Shown here piece after piece: positions 11,291-23,900 of a stretch of 64,000 bases of DNA. The position numbers and the translations under genes are program-made. Below the pieces are notes generated by a model, which saw only the letters and a list, made by a program, of their open reading frames with translations, was not told the origin of the DNA and made no database searches. This stretch comes from Ceratopteris richardii (Eukaryota; Streptophyta; Polypodiopsida; Polypodiales; Pteridaceae). Location: the NCBI GenBank assembly GCA_020310875.1, contig CM035430.1, forward strand, positions 104,714,431 through 104,778,430, given 5' to 3'. The stretch's first letter is position 1, and each line of letters begins with the position of its first letter.

Positions 11291-13135
11291 TACATTTGAT
11301 GAACAGAAAAGTTGGTATGCAAATCAAAGTCATACAATTGAAGAATTTGAAGAAGAGGTAGGAAGATGTGAGAAAGGAAAATCAAGTGTGCAGGTGAATG
11401 GAGATGAAGAGTATATGCAAGCAGGTACATCCAGAAGTGGATTAACAAACAGAAATGAAGAAACTCCTATATTTGATGAAGAGGTGTATCCAGACACATA
11501 TGACGAATGTGAACCAAGGAGGTCAAGTAGGACAAGAAGGCAACCAAAAAGGTATCCTTATGATACTTCTTACATAACTCAGAATAACTATGCATATATG
11601 GTCAAAGATGATGAAGAACCTCCAAACTATGATGAAGCAAAAGGTAAGAAGCAATGGGAAGAAGCAATGAAGGAATAATTCAATGCACTAGAGGAGAACA
11701 AGACTTGTGAACTTGTTTCTAAACCAAATGGTAAGAAGTTAATTGGAAATGAATGGGTTTATAAAGTGAAGAAGCTTGCAGATGGAAGTATAGCCAGATA
11801 CAAAGCTAGACTGGTTGTGAAAGGCTATGCCCAAACTTATGGCATAGATTATGATGATACATTCAGTCTTGTAGCTAAGATGTCAACTATAAGGACAATA
11901 ATTGCTATTGCAGCTTCAAAAGGATGGACTGAGAGTCAACTGGATATAAAGAATGCATTCTTGAATGGATACATATCATATGAGGTATACATGGAACAAC
12001 CTTAAGGGTTTATAGATTTCAAGTATCAAAATTTTGTTTGCAGATTGAGAAGAGCACTCTATGGATTAAAGCAAGCTCCAAGAGCATGGAACTATAGATT
12101 ATTGAAGTATCTTAATGATCTTGGATATCAAAGTGCAAAGGCAGATCCAAGTCTACTCATCAAAAGAACATAGGAAGGTACAATCTACATTTGTATTTAT
12201 GTAGATGACATTATAATCACAGGTACTTTGGATGAAGGAATTAAGGAGGTAAAGAGATTACTTGAGAAAGAGTTCAAGATCAATGATCTAGGAAAGTTAT
12301 CATACTTGCTTGGTATGGAAGTCACTTATATAGATCATGGCATATATGTGTCACAAGAAAGGTATCTTTTAAACCTATTGAAGAAGTTTGGTATGGAAAC
12401 TTGAAGAGAAGCTTCAACTCCACTTGAAGTCAATTACAAGCTCAGTTAATATGATGGTGTCGAATACAAAGATATGAGGAAGTATCAATCTCTTGTGGGT
12501 ATTTTGATTTATGCTACACCAACAAAACTGATCTTAGTTATGTAGTGGGACTTTTGTCACAATTCATGAATTGTCCAAAGGATCCACATTGGATTGCAGG
12601 TCAAAGAGTTCTCAAATATATCAAAGGAACTATAAAGGAAGGATTATATTATCCTTTTACTTCAGATTTGAAGTTGGGAGCATATAGTGACTCAGATTGA
12701 GCAGGTAATCAAGATGACAGAAGATCAACACATGCATACATGATATACATTGGTGATAATCTTGTAAGTTGGTGTTCAAAGAAACAAAATATAGTAGCAT
12801 TATCATCAATTGAAGCTGAGTACAAAGGACTTGTAGAAACATCTAAGGAGATCATATGGATGCAGACATTGTTCAAAAGCTTAGGCATTAATTAAGATAT
12901 ACCTACAATACATGGAGATAACATGAGTCCACTTTATCTTACAACAAATCCGGTATTTCATGCAAGAACAAAACATATAGAGATACAATATCATTTCTTG
13001 AGAGAAAAGGTAATGGAGAAAGAAATTGAAGTGGAGTAAATTTCGACAAAGGATCGGATAGTAGATATAATGACAAAGAGCTTGGATGGTGTGAAGATCA
13101 ACAGATTCAAAAGCATAGCAAGAGTAAATTGAAAC
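11291..13135 (+). pseudogene. pol: C2 copia reverse transcriptase-RNase H region
   Basis: After an acidic linker (11388-11560), the RT begins with the KWEEAMKEE-type block, then NEWVYKVKKLADGSIARYK, DIKNAFLNG, LYGLKQAPRAW and the catalytic YVDD (about 12200, in YVDDIIITG). RNase H follows (about 12600-13080) with IVALSSIEAEYK and an FHARTKHIEIQYHFLREK-like end. Stops occur at 12003, 12171 and several later sites, with one frame change near 12520. Order and spacing are canonical for a plant copia element. The PPT-like GATTGAGGGGGAG lies at 13172-13184. Confidence 0.85.
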
Positions 13136-13185
13136 GAAGAAGATAGGAAGAAACGGAGAATGTCAATTAGTGATTGAGGGGGAGC

Positions 13186-14204
13186 TGCTCGAGAACCAAT
13201 CACAAATTGGACATAACCTTTAAGGTCAAAGTCTAAGAAGAGAAGCACATGCCTATGTGAAGGGACAATTTCACACATGCACTATATTTGTAAATTTAGA
13301 CTTAAAATTAGTTCTAGAATTTTCAAAGTTCACGAGATTGGAAAAAATCCATATAAGTTAGTTTGTATTAACATACACATGAGAAAAAGAATGAGAGAGA
13401 AATAAATAGAGATTTTATATGACTGAGTATAGTCGGGCTTCTCTGAGTGAGAAAGCACTTGTAAAGTTTTTTTATTTTCCATAGTTATTAGAAGAAGTAA
13501 TAGAAGTTTTGTGTATGAGACTCTCTCCTCCATCTCCATGCTTTGCCTATTGTGGTAATGAGTTCAAAAGTTCAAGTTTTTCAAGCAACTCGATGCTACG
13601 ATGTTTGGCATCAAATTCTTGTTGCAAGTGGATGCTAATTTGAAAATTTTTATATTTAGATAGACGCTTTTACTAAAATAGTCAAGATTTCTAGTTTTGG
13701 TAGCTCATACATGGTCATCTTGTGAAAGCCATAACTTGGTGTGTATTGCAAAGCCTTTTGCAAGCAATAGCTTGTTGGGAACCTCTTCTCTTCTACTTTA
13801 ATACACCAAAAGATCTTCAAAAAATAATATTTATGCTAAGGGAAATAAGCAAAACAGTGAAGGTATGTCATTTCAATGACTAGAAATTTTTGTAGAAGCA
13901 AAGTTCTTAGTTTAAGCAATCATTTCTCAAAGTTTGGAGAAGCATTGACTTAATGCTGACCATAGAGGTTGTCTAGTGTCACATTAATTTATTTCTTGTG
14001 ATGTTTCATACATCAAGAGGCTTGTAATTTCTTTCTATTGTGTTCAATTATCTACTGGCATATGCAATTGGAAGATCAATGTTTCCTTTACCCATGGGTT
14101 GTGCTTGCACACATCCAATAGTGAAATTAGAAGCACCCACATGAACATGGAATGGCTTGGCCTATTCTTGTGTGGTCAAAATTGGTGTTGAAAATAATCC
14201 TCAT
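13186..14204 (+). other. Putative C2 3' LTR and flank
   Basis: The stretch follows the polypurine tract at 13172-13184 and starts TGCTCGAG, as expected for an LTR edge. No partner LTR is visible, so the right border is unknown. G2's RT resumes on the minus strand by about 14204. No ORF here is convincing. Confidence 0.4.
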
Positions 14205-14859
14205 TTGATCTTATTGATCCTCATTCCACTCAAAGTTAGTAAGAAGGTTGCATAGGGGTTTTGCGATTATAGCATACATGTGGATAAAGTGTATGTAATA
14301 TCCACTATGACCCATGAAAGATTGTACTTCCTTGACATTCTTTGGTCTAGAGAGTTCTACAATGGTTCTAAATCTTTCTTCATCTGTTGATATCCCACAC
14401 TTTGACACTATGTGTCCTAGAATCTTGCCTTGCCTCAACATGAAGACACACTTCTTTGGATTCCGTCAGACCTGATACTCTCTACATTTTTCAAAGATTT
14501 GTTTAAGTTCAGGGATGTGGGTTTGTCTAATATTTCAGTGAGCACATAGGTCATCTACATAGATCTCTAAACTCTTTCGTAGAAATTCCTTGAAACTTAG
14601 CAGTCTTTGGAATGTAGCAGCAACATTGGTGAGCCCAAATGGCATCACGTGAAATGCAAAGATATCAAACTCTATGGAAAAAGTCATCTTATGTTGGTCT
14701 TCTAAGGCAATAGCCACTTGATTGTAGCTTGAGAATCCATCAAGAAAGCTATAAACTTCCTTTCTTGCTACACGTTCTAAGAGATTCTTAGTGATAGGAA
14801 GAGGATAACTATCTCTTATTGTGGTTGCATTAACTTTTTTCAAGTTAATGCACACACAT
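14205..14859 (-). pseudogene. pol: G2 gypsy reverse transcriptase (fragment 2 of G2)
   Basis: Minus-strand reading starts with CINLKKVNATTIRDSYPLP at 14855 and continues through FLDGFSSYNQVAI, FHVMPFGLTN and the catalytic YVDDLCAH (about 14545). The second part (14441-14211) has GKILGHIVSK and MGHSGYYIHFIHMYA. It is colinear with G1 24370-25016. The sequence immediately upstream in the protein (ending GKLR) is at 34582-34640, so a 19.7-kb block splits this gene within one codon's distance. Premature stops and a small deletion make it inactive. Confidence 0.85.
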
Positions 14860-15645
14860 TGTCAGAAGGATTTTATCACTCCAATCAGCATTCAAAAAAA
14901 TTAAAATTTTCTTCTAAAGTGGTCTTCTTAGAATATCTTTGGTATGATTTGTTGAATTGACTTACCTCTCTCTTTTAGTATTTACAAAATGAAGAAGATG
15001 GAGGCGTGTGTTAAGGAGGAACATCCAATCCAATTGATCAAGACCCTATCACTGAATTTCCATTTGCATTTATTTATGTGACTATAAAACAAGTGAATGT
15101 GCGAAACCTCATGTATAGAATGTGTGGATGCCCTTAAGTGCTCCTAATGTGAAGGGTTATGGGAGTATCTAATTATGATCTTTCTTTGAATATTAGTATG
15201 CATCTTATGATGATTTGAATGTGCATGAGTATAATGTTTTCGTGTAACTTTGATCTAGTGTTGCTTCAAAAAACATTCTCAAAGATAGCTAGAAAGGTAA
15301 AAAAAACATTGAACATAATTTGTTTCAAGTGATATATATAAATTTAGTAGAGAAAATGTCTAACTCGCTATAGAAAGAGCAGCTCATACACTTGAGCACA
15401 TTCTGAAAAATGAAGTGAACCTAAATGAATCTGCCTATAAATTCATTATTAGACTTGCTTTGGCCGATGAAAATGGTGAGCTTGCCTTTAAAACTATAAA
15501 GATTAATGGCCTTTTGTATAACTAATTAGTACTATATTTATTATCTTTATGTTAATAACTTTATAAGATAATAAATACATTGATAATATTTTAAGTAAAA
15601 TAGTATTTAGCTTGTTAAAATCAATTAGTAAATAAATCAAAACCA

Positions 15646-15648
<3 letters not shown>
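14860..15648. other. No gene seen (left arm of the inserted block)
   Basis: AT-rich sequence with no supported ORF. If the outer inserted element is an LTR element, this would be its left LTR. That rests only on the ~23-bp match to 33466. Confidence 0.4.

Positions 15649-15738
<90 letters not shown>
15649..15738. repeat. (TA)n microsatellite, 45 units
   Basis: An uninterrupted TA dinucleotide run of about 90 bp. Confidence 0.97.
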
Positions 15739-15742
<4 letters not shown>

Positions 15743-16858
15743 TAAAAACTTATACGTATGCATATGTCAATAAACGTGTGTATGTGTTGTGTGCTAAATT
15801 AAGTGTGCGAGTGCATACGTGAGTGAAATCGAGTGTGGATGAATGGTCTGTGTGAGTTGAATGTTTCAAGTGATTGTGTCCATGGTGAGAAATACGTGTA
15901 CGTGTGTGCATATTGTGGGTGCAAGTGGGTATGTATGATTAAGATGAATTTAGGGTCGTTTTACAATGGGACTACGGAACATTTGGTTGAGATCACCTTG
16001 TTCTAGGCGGAACAGTGGAAATGTTTAGGTAAAGAATTTTGATAATGTTTAGGTAAAGAATTTTGACCGAGTTAGTTAAAGTTAAATCAAGATTCAAATT
16101 ATTATACCATTTGCACAAGTTTACTTTTGATGTAGCACAATTAGAAGTTTCACTATGAGATATATATTTTTTTTAACAAAAGTTCGGCCTTGACCTACTC
16201 TCCGAGATTTTAATTAAATAAAAGGAGGAACAAGTTAGAAGTGAATGGGACTAGTGCCCTTGAGACCCCCGAATCCCACAAAGCAAGGGTAGAGCATGCA
16301 GTTTTACTCCGAGATAGATTTTGTGGCATACATGAATTTCATGTTCATTATGCGTTTAAAAGTTTTCACCCAATAAAATCTTTAGAAATCTCAAAAACTA
16401 TGATTGCATGCATGAATTCATACTCTTCTCAAAACTATGATTGCACACGAACATCGAGAAAATTCCTTTTCGCTCATTTCTTTTCATGGAGCCTTGGAAA
16501 AATCGAATAAATTGTAAATGATGAGGAGAATCCTAAAGTGGTATCTTTTTGCTTAAGTTGATAGCTTTATTTCAAGTCAACTAATACTCAATTTGTTGAT
16601 CCAAAAAAAAAGCAATTATTTTACTAGCTAAATATGATAACACTTGAGTTTGCTTGAAAGCACCCCATGTGCACCATGGCTATCCAACAGGTGAACCCGA
16701 CATGAAACTCTATGGCCCGGCAATCTCAGGTGATGTATGTTTGATTTTTGGTTTATGAATTAGCATGTTCTCTTTTTTGCAGATATAAAGTCATAGTTTG
16801 TCTTCCATTGACGTGGTAGCTTGAGCAACAGTTTATGAAAATTCTAGGGCATTGAGGG
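15739..16858. other. No gene seen (flank of G1)
   Basis: TG-rich and AT-rich sequence with one uninformative 89-aa ORF at 16241-16510. Nothing here resembles a known family. It ends at G1's 5' LTR. Confidence 0.5.
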
Positions 16859-17428
16859 TGTTGGCACATGAAGCAAGTACGAGCATACACGCAGATCTAG
16901 CACTAAGGCAACCCATTAAATTTTTCCAAACCTTACACCATGTTAAAAGTGATTCTTATCACTAAAAATCTTTGTAAATATCATTTCACCTTTTTGTAGC
17001 TCCATTTTGTACAAGCCGAGGAGTCCTCGAGCTTGGGGAGCCTTAGAAGTAGTTGCCTGCCAATTTTCATATTTTTTAGATCTCGTTTGAGCCCTCAAAT
17101 AAGCCCTAGGACCTAATTTTTAACTAGGCCGGACACTAGGTCTGGATAGGGCCAAAGTTAGTCAGAAAACTATAAATAGAGCTAGAGAGCTCATTTTTGG
17201 GTAGCTTCTGGTAGTTTTGAGCTTGTATGAGAACTTTGTTGCAATAGAAGTGATTCCATTGTCTTACTCTCTTTGTTCTTGCTGTGTGTGCGCGAGTGTG
17301 TGTATGTGTGTGCATGTAGTGTGCTTCGCACTCACACATTTGTGCCTTCACTTGCTCGAGGTCTTCATACCATCCTCATGTCTTCCCAGATTGACATTAA
17401 AGGAGGTGCTACTCATCACTGAGCTACA
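16859..17428 (+). repeat. G1 5' LTR
   Basis: It begins TGTTGGCAC and ends GAGCTACA, just before the primer-binding site. The first 289 bp match 30940-31228 with five differences. A TATA box lies within it. The exact 3' end could be 17428 or 17431. Confidence 0.85.
17171..17178 (+). promoter_or_regulatory. TATA box in G1 5' LTR
   Basis: TATAAATA lies about 310 bp into the LTR, in a sensible place for the U3/R boundary. It would drive the genomic RNA of G1. Confidence 0.55.
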
Positions 17429-17432
17429 CCAA

Positions 17433-17454
17433 ATTTTTGCGCCGTTGCCAGGGA
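17433..17454 (+). promoter_or_regulatory. G1 primer-binding site (decayed)
   Basis: TTTTTGCGCCGTTGCCAGGGA lies a few bases after the LTR. Compared with the site at 3096-3117 (TTTTGGCGCCGTTGCCGGGGA), one G is changed to T and one to A. It marks the same tRNA-primer class in both elements. Confidence 0.8.
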
Positions 17455-17879
17455 ATCGAGCTTTGAGGACGAGCGTGTGATGGTAAGACGTAGCGAGGAC
17501 GCGTTGGAATGGTAAGTAGTAGGTAAATTTCTGGTTTTCTTCTCCACCTCCATCTCCACCTCCACCTCCTTCTCCACTACATATTCCCTCTTCCTTGTCA
17601 TTCTCCTCATTTGTTGTGTGCGAGTTTGAGAGAGAGCGAGCGCGTGCATTTGTGTTGTATGTTTTTTGCATGTTTCTTGCAGGTACCAACTCCATCACCA
17701 TCTCCAGCAAGCTCAGCAGGTACAGAATCTTTCTGCACAGGCCCCGAGATGTCGAGCTCGAGCTATCGCGACACTTCAAAAACTTCGACTAATCACGTTT
17801 CTGAGTGCACCACGACACTGCGCAGACCGAGAGCACCTAGGATCACAAGACAGAACCACAAAATTCACCATAGCTCGAC

Positions 17880-18330
17880 CTATTGCAACACCTCGACCCC
17901 GACCTATCGCGACACTCCCAAGTATCGCGACACTCACGACTTATCGCGACACCTCGGAGTATCGCGACACTCCCAAGTATCGCGACACCTCGACCCCGAC
18001 CTATCGCGACACTCCCAAGTATCGCGACACCTCGACCTATCGCGACACCTCGACCCCGACCTATCGCGACACTCCCAAGTATCGCGACACCTCGACCCCG
18101 ACCTATCGCGACACTCCCAAGTATCGCAACACTCCCAAGTATCGTGACACCTCGACCTATCGCGACACCTCGACCCCAACCTATCGTGACACTCCCAAGT
18201 ATCGCGACACTCCCAAATATCGTGACACCTCGACCTATCGCGAAACCTCGACCCCAACCTATCGCGACACCTCCACCTATCGTGACACCTCCACCTATCG
18301 CGACACCTCGACCCGACCTATCGCGATACA
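17880..18330. repeat. G1 leader minisatellite built on TATCGCGACAC
   Basis: About 23 units start with TATCGCGACAC and then alternate between TCCCAAG (18-bp unit), CTCGACC (18-bp unit) and CTCGACCCCGACC (24-bp unit). All unit lengths are multiples of 6, so several frames stay open and give spurious TYRDT-type peptides. Each intact unit contains the TCGCGA palindrome. Later units show TATCGTGACAC, a CpG to TpG change. The array is far richer in CpG than its surroundings. Confidence 0.92.
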
Positions 18331-19329
18331 CGGCCTTAACGCATGAAAATTTAGAGTAAATTAATTTACTGAATGGAGTTATCTTTGGGCTTAATTTTGG
18401 ACACATTGGGGTAACATTAGAGCCTTAGGAGTGAGCAAAAGACCTAGAAACCAGGGAGGAAATTCCTGAACCCTGAGAGCCTGTTTTGACCCCTAAGTGC
18501 CTGAATGGTCATAACTTCGCCATACGAACTCCGATTGAGGAGATTTTGGTCTCGTTGGAAAGCTTGTTGAGAATCCTACGTGGACCTCGATTGGTTTTTG
18601 TAAGATTCATACACGGAGTTTTAGAACATGTATTTTTAAGTTGGCCTTTAGGTGGAACTAAGTGGTCATAAGGATTTGGGGGTACAGTGAGTTACTCCAG
18701 GGGGGCCTGTAAATGTTGATGTGTGTCTTTCAATCCCTTGTGGTAATAGAGCTATATTGACTTGTGAACTTTTGCAGGAACATTGTGTGCAAGCAAGGCA
18801 TTCCAAGGAAAGCTAGCAAGGGTGAGTACCAAGCTTGGGAGAAGGCTTCCTGGGCTTGTGCAGCAGTCTGAGCAACCAGAGAATTGAGGTTGGAAGTTCT
18901 CTCAACCCTCCTTTGTCAATTCCTAGCCTAGGCTAAGCACGACTTAGGTGTGGTGATTAATTAGGGCTACGGTAGGCATGATTCAAGTCCAAGAGAACTA
19001 ATCAACTAAGTGCAAGGATTAAGTAGGGCTTAAGTGCGAAAACCCTAAGGGACAAAAGTAAACTTGAATCGATCACTTATCAAGTGCGAAATTCATTTAA
19101 GTATTCCTGACGACGTGATATCAGACAAGATCATAAACAAAATAATCAACTAAAAAGAACAAAGTGATTGGTGTTAAATAACCTGCAACGAGAGTGTACT
19201 TGGGACCAAGGGGGTAGAGAAACCAGGCATATGAACCTTAGGTCAGGCAGACATTTAGGTAGAGACAGACAAAGCCTTAGATCTTTTGAAGCTAGTGTCA
19301 ATCACACTGCTAGGTCTTGGGCCCAATAG
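18331..19329 (+). other. G1 leader, non-coding
   Basis: No ORF that I can support. It continues G1's 5' untranslated leader between the minisatellite and the first in-frame gag start at 19330. Confidence 0.6.
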
Positions 19330-20910
19330 TTGAGTGATTACCCATACACTCCACGATCAGAAACAAGTGATTCTGAAATGTCCTATCACATGGGGAGACC
19401 AGTAGGTAGTTCAGGGTTGGCTTATCTAGAAAAACCAAAAGGACCTTACAAGATTCAATTGGAATACATCAGGACTAATCGTCTAGGTGCTCGCATCTAC
19501 GAAGACGGCCTGAGAAGGTCTGTGGTCCAGATTAAGAATCCTGATCAACCCCATGGACTAGAACACCCGGTAGTCAAGTTCGAGAATGGAGCATACCTAG
19601 ACAAAGAGGGGACTATATATGTAGTCACCACTCTTCCTGATAGAACAGATGAGTTTGGAAATGTGATTGCGGAGACCGACATGGGTGATATAGAGCAAGG
19701 GAATTTAGAGAGAGAGCCAAGAACTCCCCGTGGTAAATCCGTCTTGACCAGAATCATGACTCCAAAGTGGATTCCACAGGATAATAAAAGCATAGATTTG
19801 CTTTTTAACCGAGAAACCGATGAGGCTTTTTGGAGATATAAACCTGCTCAACCTCAGGAAGTGAGTGCCCTCACAATCTATGAGTTTAAAGACCCTGACA
19901 GCCCAGGCAAAGTAACCTACCTAGACAATACATCAGAGAGAATCTTCATGGTCACCGAGCATGGCAGACATGCCTACACATGGAAGGGTGAATTTGTTTT
20001 TCCCCAACCACGGTCTAATGTGTCCTATGGTCACCAAGGAGCAGGGACCTCCTAGGCTCATGGAGTCCAAGGAGATAGAAGTAGAGATAGACCTGAAGTA
20101 AGCTTTGCCAACTCCCAGGGAAGAGAAAGAAGGAGAACAGGGACGGACAGAGAGGAAACCGAGAGATTTAGAGACCCAAGAAACCAAAGAAATGCTGATG
20201 ATTTTCCTTTGCCAAGGCCGAGAGAACACACTAGGACCCTGCGGCCAACTCAACTGGTGAAGTCCATGAAGAATTACTTCGATGGCACTGGTGACCCTTA
20301 TGACCACGTGGCAGAGTTTAGGCAAGTCTTGAAAGCTGAACAGGTAGAGGACCTATTCACACAATATAATGCTTTTGGTCTAACCCTTAGGAACACTGCC
20401 CTCACGTGGTTCCAACCACTGAACGAGAGGCATTTCAAAAACATAGACCAGCTCTTAGAGGCATTTATCATTGAGTTTTGTAAGAGTGGCATCAGGCACA
20501 ACACTTCCTCACTAATTCATAGCTTCAAGCAAACACCTCAAGAGATGGTCAGACTAGCAGGAAGACGGTTTAGGCAATACCTAGAGAGATGCCTGATGCC
20601 TGAGTTACCCACACCAGCCAAGCAAGTGGCCTTGTTCTGAGATGGATTGTTGAGCACCAAGCTCAGGTCATATGTGTATCTGAAGGACCCCAGAACTATA
20701 GAAGAGTGTGTGCGCATGTGCATAGACATTGAGGATAATTTAGGCGAGGAGTTAGAACTGTCAAAAATCTATAAGGATTCTGATAGCTCTAGTAGCGTCA
20801 CATCTGGTCAATCCACATCCATTGAGGAACTTGCAGAGAAGGTAGCTCAAAAACTAGGTGTCTCTAGCAAACAAATTCCGAGATTTGCCTAGCCTTGTGG
20901 AGGTGACCAT
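19330..20910 (+). pseudogene. gag: G1 gag: N-terminal extension plus capsid domain
   Basis: Three ORFs in one frame (19330-20055, 20209-20640, 20647-20892) are separated only by stops TAG 20053, TGA 20638 and TAG 20890. The first 241 aa form an unfamiliar extension (YIRTNRLGARIYEDGL, then WIPQDNKSIDLLFNRE), comparable in position to the extra ORF1 of Ogre-type elements. A charged linker follows. The second piece is a typical retrotransposon Gag capsid domain (FDGTGDPYDHVAEFRQ, then LTWFQPL). Two of the stops fit CAG to TAG and the TGA fits CGA to TGA. The start at 19330 is the first ATG in the frame; the codon before it is preceded by a TAG at 19327. Confidence 0.8.
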
Positions 20911-23900
20911 ATGGCAAATGTATGTCCCATTATGGCCCAACCCCAGGCGAATCCTAGTAGCCAGTACTGCACCATAGAGCGAAGGTACACCAACCACACT
21001 GCACAAGACTGCCCATATAACAAACAAACTGTTAGGCAAAATTACCCTCAGCCATATCCACAACAGGGTAGATACCAGAATCAGTACCCACCACAACAAT
21101 ACAACAGACCACAGCAAACTTATCAGCCACCTTATCAAGGGCAGCAGAGACTTCAACCAGTCCTAGTGCAACAACCCCCTGCTCCAACCAATGTGATCCC
21201 AGTGAAATATGCATCTGCTGAAGAAAATCCGAATAGAGCCATAGTCCCAGTCACCCCATTGCTATCAGACAGTGATCCAAGTGACCATAGTTTTGACTCC
21301 ACACATATTGATAGCCCACAAGCTTACTACATGCAGTCACCCGAGCATAACGAGTCTTACTATTATGAGGACCCAAGTGAAAATAGTGGGGAGCCTGAGT
21401 ATGCCAATGTCATGTACACAAACCCCAACTCCAGACCTCAACCTAGGCAGGTACGACCCCCATTTCCTAGAGGATCATGCTTCAGATGTCAGGGAGATCA
21501 CCTTATGCGTGATTGTCCACTGCCTGCCCCTACACAACCCCAACTAGTGACAATTCAGGGTTTCTGTCAAGACTGCGAAAAAGAGCATCTCCTACGAGAT
21601 TGCCCAAAGAACCCTAATAACATGCCCAAAATCACTCCTATCAATGTTCTTGGGTTAGTTGTAGACTCCACAGAGAGTGCGACTTCCACTGCACCTGTGC
21701 AAGTGATCACAAGAGCCCAAGCACTACAACAAAACCAAGGTGTTGTTCAAGAAAAGAGCCCCGAGGGGAGTGAAACAGAGAGCATAACCAAAAAGAGGAC
21801 TAGAGCCTGGAAGGATAGTCGTGAAAGAATGAAAAGGCAATGGGCAAAAAAGATGAGCGAACTTGAAGAAAGCTTGAGAGAAACCAAAGCAAAGATAAGT
21901 GAACTCGCATCTCAAAACCACTCTCACACCACCCCTCCACCACCTCTCCCTTTACCCGCCAATCCATCTTCTTCCATTCCCCAACCTTTCAATACACCAT
22001 CCTTAACCCACCCACCACCCAGAGTAGGATCCGTCCTAGCCGATCCCACTCTCGAGGACCTAAACATGATGCTTAGAGCATATCAGGCCAGAATCCAAGA
22101 AGGGCCAAATGTAACTGATCATGAAAAGTGTTACCCTAGAGCAGAACTAGAGCTAGAACGAACCAAAATTTGTGCTAAGATGGTGGAATTGGCTCAGAAT
22201 ATGTTTGAAGCCAGTCGCCTCTTTAACATCTCTAGTTCAGCTAAGACGCAGTTACACTTTGATGGACTGCTAGAACGAATAGAGAGGCTAATTGCACAAT
22301 CAGGAAAGGAACCCGCCTCTCAAAATAAGGGTAAGGCAAGTGAGATTGTGAGCCTACCTCCCCAGGAAGCCTACGTGCCTAACTCTACGGAGCCAGACAC
22401 ATCATCTTCTATGAATCGGTTCACACCAGAATTCCTACGAGAGATTCAAGAAGACAAATGGGCTAAAGAAAGTGAAGTCCCTCCTCCCATTGAACTTGTG
22501 GATGATGCACACGATCAATTCCCACAGGACATCCCATCCATTTATGAGGAGCATGAGAGCACCCACTCTCAAGAGAGATTAGACTTTGAGTCTAATTCTC
22601 TACAAGAATTACCACATTTCACAGGCCCATGGGAAACCAAGTCTACTTGTCTGAGAGCTCCCATAGTCATGATAAGAAATGAAGACTCTATCATACCTAG
22701 GAATACAAAGGTAGTAAAGAACACTAAAGTGCAGTGCAATCTCACTTTAGAAGAGCTACTCAAAGTTAAGCCAGAAGTGTGGAAACATGTAGCCAAACAA
22801 GTGCCAGACATAGCGAAATCGCGCTCCCAAGTAGGATCTCATAGAACAGTGCCTGAAATACCATTGGATAAGATAGGAGACATGAGTGAAGGAGAAGAAG
22901 GAAATACCTATCTCCTAGTTACCCATCAGGGTTACACAACCAAGGCGATTTTGGACTCAGGTGCAGGAGTTGCAATTGCTACAACTTCCCTTTGGAAGCG
23001 TTGGGGCAAGCCAGCACTCCGACCAACGAGAATGAAATTGCAGATGGCCGATGGTCATATTGAAAGGCCCTTAGGATTGCTAGAAGGAATAACTCTCACT
23101 ACATGTGGGGTTGAGTTTGAGCATACTTTTGCTATATGCAACTTTAGCAAAAACCAAGCCTACGAGATGATTTTGGGAAGGCCATTTATGCGGCAATTGC
23201 AAGTAGTCCAGGATTGGGGAACCAATTCCTTGTATTTGCAACATCTAGGTGTTACAACCAAAGTCAATCTTAAGGATTACTCTCATAGAGACGTACCGCC
23301 TATTCAATGGAATCCCATCCATAGAGCCAAAGATGAGACTGAGTCTGTGCATTCCATAGGATCCGAATCCTCATGGATGCATGAAGACACCCACTTATGG
23401 ATGTGTAAGGTAGCAGTAGAAGAAGAGAAGAGAGAGAAAGCCAGAGAGGTAGGTGCAAAAGAAAACCATAGATCAGTTCAAGACCCAGACTATGCACCTG
23501 TAGTCTTTCCTGATGAGGAATTTGAACCCCATGGCTGGGCAGAAATCCTAGCAACAATGGATGTAGCCATCAATGAAGAGCAGTGGACACCTCACTGTGA
23601 TGAGGATGGCTATGACATTTCAGTCTTTTCAATAGAGCCAATCATGGGAGATGCAGTTTTAGAAGAATGCGAACCTAGCCCTGATGCATTTGAGGATGCG
23701 AGTGACTCCGATCTAGAGTCAATCATTATGGACCCACCTTTTGCATCAGATGAAGAATACTTCTATGAAGTAGAATTTCAACCCCAGAGGCATGGAGAGC
23801 TTACAAATGAGGTGAGGTTAGCCACACAAGTAGCTACTAAGAGCGGAGGAAAGAAAAGAAAGAAGAAGGAAGTCACTCCGGAGGCAGAAGAGTCCTTGTT

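Noticed and set aside
17595..18406. Several ORFs across the G1 leader array, both strands
   Set aside because: The 18- and 24-bp units keep frames open; the peptides are simple TYRDT/GVAI repeats with no domain.
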